From: Nymphaea colorata
Taxonomy: Eukaryota > Streptophyta > Magnoliopsida > Nymphaeales > Nymphaeaceae
NCBI RefSeq assembly: GCF_008831285.2
Contig: NC_045148.1
Coordinates: forward strand, 14,736,802-14,796,801
DNA length: 60,000 nucleotides
Reading direction: 5' to 3'
Part shown: positions 34,545 to 44,566 of the stretch, piece after piece
Numbering within the stretch: the stretch's first letter is position 1
How the letters are laid out: every line of letters begins with the position of its first letter
Notes under the pieces: generated by a model
The model's input: the letters and a program-made list of their open reading frames with translations, nothing else
What the model was told of the DNA's origin: nothing
Databases searched by the model: none
Made by a program: the position numbers and the translations under genes

Positions 34545-35894
34545 TTGGCCCACCATGTGAAAACCCGTCGTCTACTCACAACCTACCAAGTCAAAACTGA
34601 GCTTCAGTCAACAAGATAAGTGAAATTCTGCAGCACATAGTCATGATGCGTTGCAGAAAAGAAAAGAGTTGCTGTAGGTCCTTCTGCCGTTCTATAAGGC
34701 CTGGGGTGCTGTGTCACAGAGGTAGCATAAGCTTGTTTCGTTTGTTCGGTGACGCAATTCCTCTCTGCATCATCTAGGTTTTGCCAAAAAAAGCCCGCCC
34801 GTCACTTTTTCTTCCCGCCGTTTCCCCACTTTCTCCCGCCGGTCGTCTGCTTTAAGGAAGATCCCGTTAGAAACAGGATGAGCAGCAGGACAAGCGTGCC
34901 TGTAGCCTGTGCAGCTCATCTCCGCCGCGGTGAGTCTCCTTCTCTCTCGTTTTCTGCTTTTTCCCATTTGCCCCTTTGATTGTACATTTGGGCGTTTTGA
35001 TTTGTCGGTTTTAATTGTGTATTCAGTGTTTTTCTAATTCAAGGATTTTAATTTGGACACGATATTTGATTATTACCCTACACCTTGGAATAGCTATTTC
35101 ACCGTTCTGAATCTGTACTGCATAAATTTTTAGTTCCTGAGTCAACTTAAATTTCTAACTGAGCGCAGATGCAAGAAATGGTTTGATCCTTGAGAGCCCT
35201 TACAAATGGTTTGCAAATCTGTAAGGACGACGTTGGAGGATAAGGCAGGGGTGTATTTGTTGTCAAAATGTAGCCTTAGACTCATCACGAATTTGCTGCT
35301 CTGATTCTGCTGTTTGACGAGTAGTTGGACATAATTTTTTAAAATTAATTGGTTGAGTAACTTTATACTTGAAGTAGATGTGAACTCGGCAATAATAATT
35401 TCATTTATATTGAAAAAGAATCTGGATCATGGTACCTTTTTGTCAATAAAAAAAAAAAACTTACAAATGCCGCCCCGGCTATATGCTTTGTGGACTTAAA
35501 CATGTCGAAAGTTATTAAAGATACTAAACGCCAATGTGCTTTGAATCCCGTTTAGCTCATGCTCAACTTGAACTTGAATTAATTAATGAACTTGATGTCA
35601 TGATATTTTCAAGTCTAGCTCAAACTGAAGTCTGCTGTGCGGAGTTTAAAAAGCTTTTAGTTTATTTTAGAATTTCTTTCTCACCAACAACCTTATGGGT
35701 CTTTAAATAGATGTCTTCAAAAATTTAAATAATGTTGAGGACATCAGTAGCATCATATTTCATTTTGAACTGTGTTGGCATACTAAACACTGTTTAATTT
35801 GCAATTTGGGCAACAGAATCACGTGAACTTGCTTGGTCTCCCTTACCCTCCTAACTGGTGCATCATCTTCCCCGTTCTGATCGTTAGCTCTATC
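34545..35894 (+). promoter_or_regulatory. Upstream and leader region of receptor C
   Basis: Contains a pyrimidine-rich zone with CCCGCC motifs (about 34,795-34,850), typical of plant leaders. A strong donor-like site CGCG/GTGAGT has its GT at 34,930-34,931. An acceptor-like GGGCAACAG ends at 35,816. Together they suggest a leader intron of 887 bases. In the spliced leader an upstream ATG at 34,878 would open a short frame of about 29 codons ending before the main start. All of this is by motif; a cDNA would settle it. Confidence 0.4.
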
Positions 35895-37966
35895 ATGAAT
35901 AGAACAATAGCATGGCAGATTCTTCTCATGCTTGCTTTGTTATCAGAAGCTGCCGCAGATGCTACTGTCGGTGACTTTTTTGAAGAGTGCCCAATTGCCC
36001 ATTGCAGAGAAGGGGAGCCTGAGATCAGGTATCCCTTCAGGAACGCGAACCAACAATCCATCTGCGGCGTCCCTGGGTTTGAGATTAGATGTACTGCAGA
36101 CAACAAGACTGTTATCAATCTACCCTACGAAGGAGACTTTTATGTGCAGTCAATCGACTATATACGGAATTTTCTGCAGATTAGCGACCCACAAGGATGC
36201 CTGATCAACCGAACCATCATCCCCTTCAATCTCTCCTCTTCTCCGTTTCGCCAATACGACAGAAGTTCAAACTACTCGCTTTTCAACTGCAGTTCCGCTG
36301 ATGCCTCCTCAATTCAGGGTTACAATAACAACAGCGATTCCTTCCTCGTTGATTGCTTGAGCACATTTGAATCAGCTCACATCTATGCAGTCAATTCTGT
36401 TGAGTCCCTCGCCGCCGAGCTTCCTTTTTGTAACAGGCTCGAAACGACGGCCACCCTCGACGAAGGCTATTCCACTTACGATTTCAATTTTACAAGGGTC
36501 CTGACACTGGAATGGGAGCTTCCCTTCGACTGCCGTTCCTGCATTGGGGGTCAGCTGTGCGGCCGCAACCCCACAACCAACGCCACGGCCTGTCTCAAGC
36601 TTCCCCACCTTAACCAAGGTCGCCACGCACAGTTTTTCTCTCTCTCTCTCTCTCGACCCCTATATATATATATATCTATGCTATCAATTCACATCTTTCT
36701 TTGTTTTCTTTTTAATTTTGAAATAGGGGGATTCAGCAGCGCTGCCATCGTAGGTAAATTTCTTTTAATTCTTTCCCTTTATTATAACTTGTTAGATAAA
36801 CAAAAATCAAGAAAATTAACACTGTTTGGATTACAGCATTTGACTTAACAGTTTCTGTGGTGCCAATTATGTTCGATGATCCCTCACTTTGGCTTGTCAT
36901 ATTTTGAAATGAAGGAATTATGGCGACCATCGTCTTGTCAGCAATACTTGCTGTGTCTTTCTATTACTGGGATCACAAATATGGAGGACACTGGGAATTA
37001 GACCAGAATGAGGTCGAAAATTTTTTGAGCAACTACCAATCTCTCAATCCCAACAGATACTCTTACTCAGACCTAAAGAAGATGACCAACCATTTTCGAG
37101 AAAAGTTAGGAGAGGGAGGGTTCGGAAGTGTTTACAGAGGAAGGCTGCCCAATGGACTTCCAGTAGCCGTCAAGGCACTGGAGACCTCCAAAAGTAACGG
37201 AGATGAATTCATCAATGAAGTGGCCACCATTGGGAGGGTTCACCATGTTAATGTGGTCAGACTTCTCGGCTTCTGCGCAGAAAGATTTAAGCGAGCTCTT
37301 GTCTATGAGTTCATGCCCAATGGCTCATTGGAAAAAATCATTTTCTCCTCGGAATCAAAGCCCTGCGAGTTGGGATGGGGCAAATTGCATGAAATTGCTG
37401 TGGGCATAGCTCGAGGCATCGAGTACTTGCACCAAGGCTGCGATCAACGCATCCTTCATTTCGACATCAAGCCCCACAATATTCTTTTGGACCACAAATT
37501 CACGCCAAAGATTTCTGATTTTGGTTTGGCAAAGTTCTGCTCAAAGGATCAAAGTATTGTGTCTATGGCGGCTGCTAGAGGCACGGCGGGTTACATTGCA
37601 CCGGAAGTAGTGTCTCGAAACTTTGGGAATGTATCCTACAAGTCGGATGTTTACAGCTTTGGAATGCTGCTGCTAGAGATGGTGGGAAAGCGAAAGAATG
37701 TCGATGTGAATGTGGAGCATACGAGCCAAGTTTACTTCCCGGAATGGATTTATAACCGTGTGAATATGCAACATGAGCTTGGGGCTGGAGTCGTTGTGAT
37801 GGAGGAAGAAGATGAAATAGCAAGGAAGTTGGTTGTTGTTGCCCTTTGGTGTATACAACTGAAGCCCGCGGATCGCCCGAATATGAAAAAGGTTGTGCAG
37901 ATGTTGGAAGGCGCAACCGAAATGTTGGAAACTCCTCCAAACCCATTTGTCTCAAGCACCACATAA
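35895..37966 (+). CDS. Receptor C: intact LRK10L-type receptor-like kinase, 3 exons, 600 aa
   Basis: Exons 35,895-36,618, 36,727-36,753 and 36,915-37,966 join in phase (724 + 27 + 1,052 = 1,803 bases = 601 codons with stop). Residues 1 to about 22 are a signal peptide (WQILLMLALLSEAAA). About 30-235 form the extracellular GUB_WAK-type cysteine-rich domain (CPIAHC, CGVPGFEIRC, end block CRSCIGGQLCGRN) with many N-glycosylation sites. About 245-268 are the membrane helix, encoded by the 27-base microexon and the start of exon 3. The kinase has the glycine loop GEGGFGSV (from about 316), Lys337, Glu352, catalytic loop HFDIKPHN with Asp434, DFG 452-454 and APE 479-481. The residue before the catalytic Asp is Phe, so it is a non-RD kinase, a class often linked to immune receptors. 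Family: leaf-rust-10-like receptor kinases at the plasma membrane, thought to bind wall pectin fragments or other apoplastic ligands. It is the only undamaged receptor here. Ligand and partners cannot be read from sequence. Confidence 0.93.
36638..36675. repeat. Pyrimidine/TA microsatellite in intron 1 of receptor C
   Basis: A (TC) run, then TATATATATATAT, in the 108-base first intron (36,619-36,726). The intron has no in-frame stop and a length divisible by three. Confidence 0.85.
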
Positions 37967-39300
37967 CATAACCCCTCGTTGGAAATGTCTTCTTTGATTA
38001 TTATTACGAGAGTCTCGAAGTTAATTCACAAATAATTGTATTCTACTCGTAATTAGTACTCTACCCCATAATTGCATGGATACTATAATTGTCACGTACT
38101 CATAATTATCATATTTCACTTCCCGATCCTAATTTATATATGCATAGGCGGGATTCAGTGGTGGAGCCAAAAGGTCAATGATCTATCTTTTTATTGCAAT
38201 GGATTGGATACATTTTGAGCTAAAGGGTACTAATCTGGAGTTGGTGTAGGCATTCCATATGGTTAGGCTAGAGTTGAACACATGATAATAAAACTTTTAT
38301 CAAGGTTTACGTAAGTTAGAGTGAGCAGTTGCCCACTCTAGCCCCATGGTAGCAGAGATGCTGGCGGATTGTACATGTTTCAGGGCCGACATATTGTCTA
38401 CTTCTAACTCACCAGGTATATAACATATTAGAGGTGTTATAAAGACTACTTTTCTTTTCCATAAAGAACACAAACACTCTTGTAGTATGTTCGGTAAGAA
38501 ACTATGAAAACAAAAAAAGAAGAAAATGACGAAACACAAAGATGAATATATAATATATAATAAGTATCAATCATAACAGGAAAACACAAGCCTCCAGTTT
38601 TCAGTACTGAGCCGATCTAAAATTGTCTTAAATTAAATAATTTTTTTCTAAAAAAAAAAAGCACTTGTCAAGCACCTTTTCATTATCTTAATAGATGACC
38701 CCAAGCAACATCATATGTTGGGTGTGTAGTGACCAAAATGCTTTTAATAAAGTGAAAAATAAATAAAGAGTTTTAAGAAGATGAAAAGGTGAATATGAAA
38801 ATGTTAAAAAATAAAAATGTGGTTAACTTAAAAAAATTTCTAAAATACCCCAACCACTCTTCTTCTTCATTTCTCAACTGCGTATTTGTTCTCATCTCAT
38901 GCCTCATTTGTTTCTTTCATTCGTTTGTAGTTGTGGACCAGAAAATACCCTTCTCAATCATAACATAACGGCAAAGAAAACGCTTTCATAATGGTTTTTA
39001 AAAATAAAATTATTCCTAACCGGAATATCATATATATCTCATATAAATTGTATGACAGGAAATGATATATTTGAGTAGCAGATGTGGAAAATTTTTCCAA
39101 GTGCAGATGTGCCTGGCCCTGCAGTGGAGAGCACACCCGTCAATCACGTTGAAGACCAAATGGAGTGGTTGGCAACGTCAACCACTCTTCTTTAGTACTT
39201 TTTCAATGACGAAATATATTTCCTCATGCGGAAAGGACGATGCCTCCTCCTTCCTCCAATCAGGGCCATCCTATTATACAGGATAGACGGCTGAAACTGC
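37967..39300. repeat. 3' flank of receptor C, partly repeated near 47.6-48.3 kb
   Basis: No gene seen. About 38,395-38,545 and 38,880-39,090 match about 47,762-47,905 and 48,060-48,280. This shows that the extra 680 bases upstream of receptor D came from a receptor C-type 3' flank. The first 100 bases are the likely 3' UTR of C. Confidence 0.55.
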
Positions 39301-39911
39301 AGCTAGAGCAGATAGACATCACAAGAGCAATATTTATTGTGCAAAATTCTCAGCAATGGTTTATGATTCAGCAAAAATTTTTAATTTAGGAATGATATAA
39401 TCTAACTCCAACGGCGATTTTGTTAGCTATTGGGCAAATTCTTCTAGCATCCAGTAAATTTAAACGCTCTCTCTCTCTCTCTCTCTCTATCGAATCTACT
39501 AGATGCTAGATAATGGCTGAAGGATAAATGGCCCTTGGAAGCACTATGCGCCAGTGTTAAAGCAACATTAAGTACTGTTGCACTATAGACCATGGCTGAT
39601 GCTTCAGTAAGGGCTATTTTTTGGGAAGGGTTCTTCAATTTTAGTTATGCGGCAGGTTTTTAACTATATAAAACTAGGGACATATCACCTGCATAACTAA
39701 TTGGTCAGACAATTGGTAACACACCAACTGTAGTACAATTTCTTACATTAATGAGTATATTAATGCATGCGTCACTGACTTAACAACCGTGGTGCTCTTA
39801 CGTTACTAATTAAAAGCTGTTCGTCGTTGATTGCATCGTTCCTTTAGAAGCTGGTGTTGTATTTAACTACTCATGGAGTACGTCGATCACCTAACTCTAG
39901 GAACCAATATT
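39301..39911. repeat. Duplicated non-coding segment, copy 2
   Basis: Matches 11,755-12,325 and 49,200-49,808, with a (CT)n microsatellite at 39,468-39,488. It leads into kinase relic K2. Confidence 0.6.
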
Positions 39912-39990
39912 ATTGTAGCACTGTGGTGAATACAACTAAACACTGTGGACCATCCAAACCCCCTTGACTCAGGTACCACATGACCGACCT
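39912..39990 (+). pseudogene. Kinase-tail relic K2
   Basis: Reads IVALW then TGA then IQL in the frame of K1, and after an internal deletion continues into the PPNP-type tail. The shared TGA in place of the Cys codon ties it to K1 and K3. It is the most eroded of the three. Confidence 0.6.
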
Positions 39991-40655
39991 CTAGTTCTAA
40001 CTGTCTCCATGGATTACTATATGGCCCTTGTGCCTTGCGGTTCATAAGCTAATGAAAGTGCTCTTATACGTGTAATCACGTGTAATTTGAATGGATTTGA
40101 TAAATATAATGCTCTCATAATTATCATAGCTCAGAGTTCACTTGGCCGGGCTGATCTTTACATCCGCATCTGTTTCTTCAGTTCTTAAGATAATAGATAA
40201 TTTTTTGTTTTCCATAATTATGATAACTACTTATATGACATGTTTCATATGAAATTAGGTAGGAACCACCAGCTTGGTTTTTCTATTCCTTGCCAAACAA
40301 CAACAACTTGGTTTTCAAGGTGTAAAATCAGACCTTCATACGTCACCCGGACGCCAACTTCCGCCATGTTCAATCCATTCCGCGTCTGAACGCGTGATTG
40401 GAAAGAAAAACGACGTTGATGGGTAGAATTAATCAACGTTGGAAAAGTTTGGTTCGGAAAATGTTGCTGGGACGGTCTCTGTCTACGATGGACGTGCTTA
40501 CATACTCTATACAAAAATCAAACATTGATGCTTGCAGACTGGCATTTTTGCATGTACAACTTTTTCCTTTGACAGTTAAAAAAAAAAGATAAAGCGGGGG
40601 AAGCGAAGTCTAGCTAGACTTGGCAGTTATCATAAGCATCAAAATGCTTAAAAGA
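39991..40655. other. Non-coding; first part repeats 12,501-12,740
   Basis: The match to the sequence after K1 fades near 40,260. The remainder (to 40,655) shows no gene and no repeat I can name. Confidence 0.35.
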
Positions 40656-40915
40656 GCAAGTATTCCTTGGACCCCGAAATATGAGTCCTAATTTAGTGGA
40701 AACTGTGCTAACTTTTCTTCATTTTTCTTCTCAATTGCACTTAGAATTTTTTCACTTGCTCCATCAGATTCTTGTACATCACGCACAATGATTAACAAGA
40801 CCCCTGAATTCATGGTAAGCAAGGAGTCGGGATCCTTATCAAGGAACACGCATGTGGGGTTTCTCCAACTTTTTGTTGGGTGTTCAATCTTGAAGCCATT
40901 GTAGCAAGCGCGATT
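40656..40915. repeat. Direct repeat S, copy 1
   Basis: About 260 bases repeated at 42,745-43,030 (shared phrases CACTTGCTCCATCAGATTCT and GTGGGGTTTCTCCAACTTTT). A more distant version is at 11,285-11,400 and 48,785-48,900. Both copies include a GGTAAGCA donor-like site, but I find no gene. Confidence 0.6.
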
Positions 40916-41766
40916 ACTTTAGGCCGGGTTTGATACACATGGATTTTACTGTGTATGGATCAAAATTTACCGTTCCGTTTTGATATAGTTTTCTACGATG
41001 ACATGAAACACAAACAACTTTTTCCTGCCAAAAATGCTTACCCTACGATGACCCCTCTTTCCGTCATTTTTTTTTTTTGTTTAGCAAGGCGGAACAAAAT
41101 ACTCAGGATTCTATTATATGCTTGCTTTTCCAACAGCTCGGAATCTTGGAATAGAATAAAGTGATTTAGAGGCGAAAATACTCAGGATTGTGCAGAATAT
41201 AAGGATCTTCATTGTTATGTTAGCTGTTCCACAGATGACCAGCAGAGCAGAAATTTTTTTTGTGTCCAGCAAACCCCGGAATTTTTTTCTCGAAAAAAAT
41301 TTTCAGGCCATCAAACATGACCTTAGTGCTAAATTCCAATAAGGACTCGACGGGGAGGTAGGCTGTCCAATAACAAAAAAAAATGGAGGCTATGTACAAA
41401 GAAAGGAATTGAGGGATGCATCGCATAAAGACAGCAAAGTGCACAATACCAAACATCCAAAAATGCCAAGCGGCCCCCAATTAAAGTAAGACTGGTAAAT
41501 CTTCCACCTTAAGGCGCCTTTTTCATCCTGCATTATTGGTGAAGATTCCAACTTGCGCATGAAAATGACCAAAATACTTTCCGTAAAATAAAAAAACAAA
41601 CTTTTTAAAAGGATAAATAAGGTTATAAAAAAGTTAATGAAAATTATCAAAAATGCCTCCTTCCCCAACGCCTTCACCTTGTGATGGTGTGTACGCAACT
41701 TAATTTTTGAAGATTCTTTCAAGCCTAGGCTCTCCTTTTACAAATTTGAACTAGTGGGGCAAAATA
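40916..41766. other. Spacer, no gene recognised
   Basis: Short frames on both strands without domains. Two facing motifs, GGCCGGGTTTGATAC near 40,922 and CCATCAAACATGACC near 41,308, could be worn ends of a small TIR element, but the match is too weak to call. Confidence 0.3.
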
Positions 41767-41767
41767 C

Positions 41768-41850
41768 ACATCGGAGGTTGGTGCAACGGTAAGGGAAAAG
41801 GCTGGTAGGCAGCGAGTCTCTTGTGGCGTCAACCCGCCACCGAAGTAGCC
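41768..41850 (+). repeat. Possible tRNA-derived SINE head
   Basis: GGTTGGTGCAACGGTAAGGG resembles the A box and start of plant tRNA-derived SINEs. About 50 bases on, GGCGTCAACCC is a degenerate match to a B box. I cannot define the 3' end or a target duplication, so this is only a candidate. Confidence 0.3.
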
Positions 41851-42380
41851 CTAACCCTGAGGAGGGAGGGCTTCAGCCTCCCCTATGGAGCAAAAGAGAC
41901 ATTTCAGCGTTATCTCCTCTAATTATGGGCATTGCATCCTTTCTTCATCTTGGTATCTTCCTCCTCATTCTTCCAAACTGCCTTCATGCAGTTAACTTTA
42001 TCTTGCAACCAAACCAGAATGTATTTTGCAAACCAATCCAGAATGTAGATCAAGGGAGCTTCTCTTCCCTGGTTAGGGCCAACTATAAACATCAGAGCCA
42101 TCACTAGCTGGCCAAGTGTGCAGAGCATTATGCTCCTCTTCACTTGTGAAGATATTCTCTTGCTTCCGTAGTGCCCAAAAATTCTACCTGACTCTTGTAC
42201 AAATATATCACGCGTTGATGATAATGAATCCAGTGAAGTCTCATACCGTGGATATAGGTGGAAGTTTGACGGAACCACGCAAAGAGGCCTGTTCTTTTCT
42301 CAAAGAAAATATGCCTTTTGATTTGCCAATAGAAACTGGCGCATTGGTAGTAAAGCCAGCCGACTCTGAATTTTGTTTTG
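41851..42380 (-). other. Unassigned minus-strand reading frames
   Basis: A 119-codon frame at 42,278-41,919 includes SIMLCTLGQLVMALMFIVGP and YILDWFAKYILVWLQDK. An overlapping frame lies upstream to 42,442. The residue mix is protein-like, but I recognise no family. It may be a decayed exon or transposon piece. Confidence 0.2.
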
Positions 42381-42640
42381 GTGTTTGAATTCAGATTACA
42401 GTGTGCACGCAACCCATATACGCAGTGAGAGCAGGGAGACATCTTTTGGTATTTTTTTTTAAAAGGATGTCCTTCACAGTCTTTTTTTTTTTTTTTTTCA
42501 GTTTTGTCTTGGCAAAAAGTTTTTTGTGTGAATTAGGGTCATTTTCGTCATAACCATAATAACACACGAAAATTTCGTGTACCAGTTTGCATTTGCATAT
42601 ACAATTTTTTCTTTTCACAGTTAAAAAAAGATAAAAGGCT
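42381..42640. repeat. Direct repeat T, copy 1
   Basis: About 220 bases (from GTTTTGGTGTTTGAATTCAG) repeated at 43,342-43,560, with a poly-T tract at 42,481-42,499. Non-coding. Confidence 0.55.
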
Positions 42641-42744
42641 GAGAGGCGAAGTCTAGCTAGACTTAGATATCCTTATCTCCAACTGCAGTAAAACAATAAC
42701 AATTTCCTCATTTCTTGCAGTCTTACACCAGCGACACAGTTATC

Positions 42745-43030
42745 ATAAGTATCAAAATGCTTAAGAAAACAGTAATATTCCAGTGACCCCGAAATATTAG
42801 TCTTAATTTAGTGGAAACTATGCTAACTTTTCTTAATTTTTTCTTCTTAATTGCACTTAGAATTTTTCCACTTGCTCCATCAGATTCTGGTACTTGTACA
42901 TCACGTTCAATGATTGATAAAAACCCTGAATTCACGGTAAGCAAAGAGTCGGGATACTTATCAACGAACATGTATGTGGGGTTTCTCCAACTTTTGTTGG
43001 GCGTTCAATCTTGAAGTCATTGTACCAAGC
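42745..43030. repeat. Direct repeat S, copy 2
   Basis: Second copy of 40,656-40,915. Together with repeat T (next at 43,342-43,560), the order S-T-S-T across 40.6-43.6 kb suggests an old tandem duplication. Confidence 0.55.
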
Positions 43031-43341
43031 TGTAGTGTTAAATTCCAATAAGGAGGACCTGCCACGGAGGTAAAGCTTATCCACTGATTTTAATTTTCCA
43101 GGAGCCGAATAATTATTTTTAGAAATATTATGTAGTAAAATTTGATAATTTTTAAAAACTTGGGATGGAAGGAATAGGCTGCCCATTTTAGTTATCAGCC
43201 AAAGTAATATTCAATTCATTATAATGTATCTTTGATCTCCACAAACAATGATTGTCCTGAACTTTATGTTTTTTGGACTTTGTTTCATGCGGCTCCTCGA
43301 TATGTCAATGTACTGCATGATAACCAAGATGCCGTTCTCCT

Positions 43342-43560
43342 TGTTTTGGTGTTTGAATCCAGATTGCAGTGTGCACCCAACACATATAGGCAGTAAGAGC
43401 AGCGAGACATTTTTGGTAATTTTTTAAAAGGAATGTCCTTTATAGTCTTTTTATTTTTTTTATTTCCACTTTTGTCTTCACAAAAAGCCTTCTTTTTCTA
43501 TATGAATTAGGGGTATTTCCATCATAACTTAATGGCACACGAAAATTTTGTAAACTAGTA
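43342..43560. repeat. Direct repeat T, copy 2
   Basis: Second copy of 42,381-42,640. The sequence from 43,560 to 44,045 holds nothing I can name. Confidence 0.5.
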
Positions 43561-44047
43561 TGACCCATATAACCAGGTTGAGTTTGAACTTGTTTGAGTT
43601 TTGCTGTATCCAACATGCAGCATAGCATGAAATAAATATAAAATGGTCCCAGTGAATCTAGGGTTATTTGGCTGTAAGGACATTATTTGAATGTCTTATA
43701 AATCTATCCAAATATAAGACTAGATTTATGGATCATTTATAGAGTGTTTCTACTGCCAAACGATTCCTTTTACATGTTCGTCGACATACGCAAGCACAAA
43801 CTCGCATATTAAAAGATGAATTTTCTTAAAATAACATCAACGGCCACGTCTAATTGATGCATTTTAGAACGAAAGGGAGCTGATAGGCATGGCAATAGGA
43901 AACGCAGGAAAGGGCTGACATATTTTCATCGCCATCCCCAACAACACAGTAAGTCCAAAGTACTAATACGTACGCGAAGTTCACCGTATCGTATGCTACC
44001 ACAACTGGAGCTTGCATACCTTTTATTTTCTCGTAAATAAGTAACTT

Positions 44048-44400
44048 TTGCTACATCAATTTGGCATATTGATAGTATGGAACATTCTTTATGACACATT
44101 TCATTTGAGACATGAAAAGGGGCTGGGAGGCAGCTGCAGGGCATCTGAGCTTCCTTTCAGCATCTCCATAACTTGGCACGTGGAGAGATGGTTTGCTGAC
44201 ACCATCTGTATCAGCAGCACAAACCCGCAAGTGCTAATTTTTTAATGATTTCTTCTTCAATCTCAGTAGTTTTACTAATTTCTACATCCTGTCGATCTTA
44301 AATCGAGTCAGGGAAGTAAATTTGACAAGAACCAAATGGAAGCACATCCATGTTTTTGTTCTTCGAGTCATTTGTAGCAGCACTATTACAAAACTATACT
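44048..44400 (-). pseudogene. Relic E: kinase tail beside receptor D
   Basis: On the minus strand this matches the last part of the kinase exon of A and D: the region from VYSFGILLL through YFPAWIYD-like sequence, the EEEIVKK.. segment, then MLEG..LQLPP. It has several single-base gaps. It lies just downstream of receptor D, so the kinase 3' end was duplicated in tandem. Beside receptor A only a 60-base trace of the same duplicate remains (7,391-7,455). Confidence 0.65.
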
Positions 44401-44566
44401 GGAAATTGGAAGGTGTTGACACCTTGATAGTAGTTGGCTTCATCAAAATAGGAAATACTGGAAAGCATATTAGCATACTGGCATAGACATGGCCAACGCC
44501 TTTCCTTACAAGTTCAATGTATACCGTACACAGACAATCGTCTAAGCTAGAGGTTCACCATATATA

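Noticed and set aside
36372-36626. Minus-strand frame of 84 codons over the receptor C ectodomain
   Set aside because: It lies opposite a well-supported exon, and the reading frame has no features of its own.
38300-38539. Minus-strand 79-codon frame after receptor C
   Set aside because: Its first half is low-complexity Phe-rich translation of poly-A sequence, and the match near 47,800 does not keep the frame.
40922-41322. A MITE with ends near 40,922 and 41,308
   Set aside because: Only about 10 bases of the ends resemble each other, no target duplication is visible, and no second copy is seen in the window.
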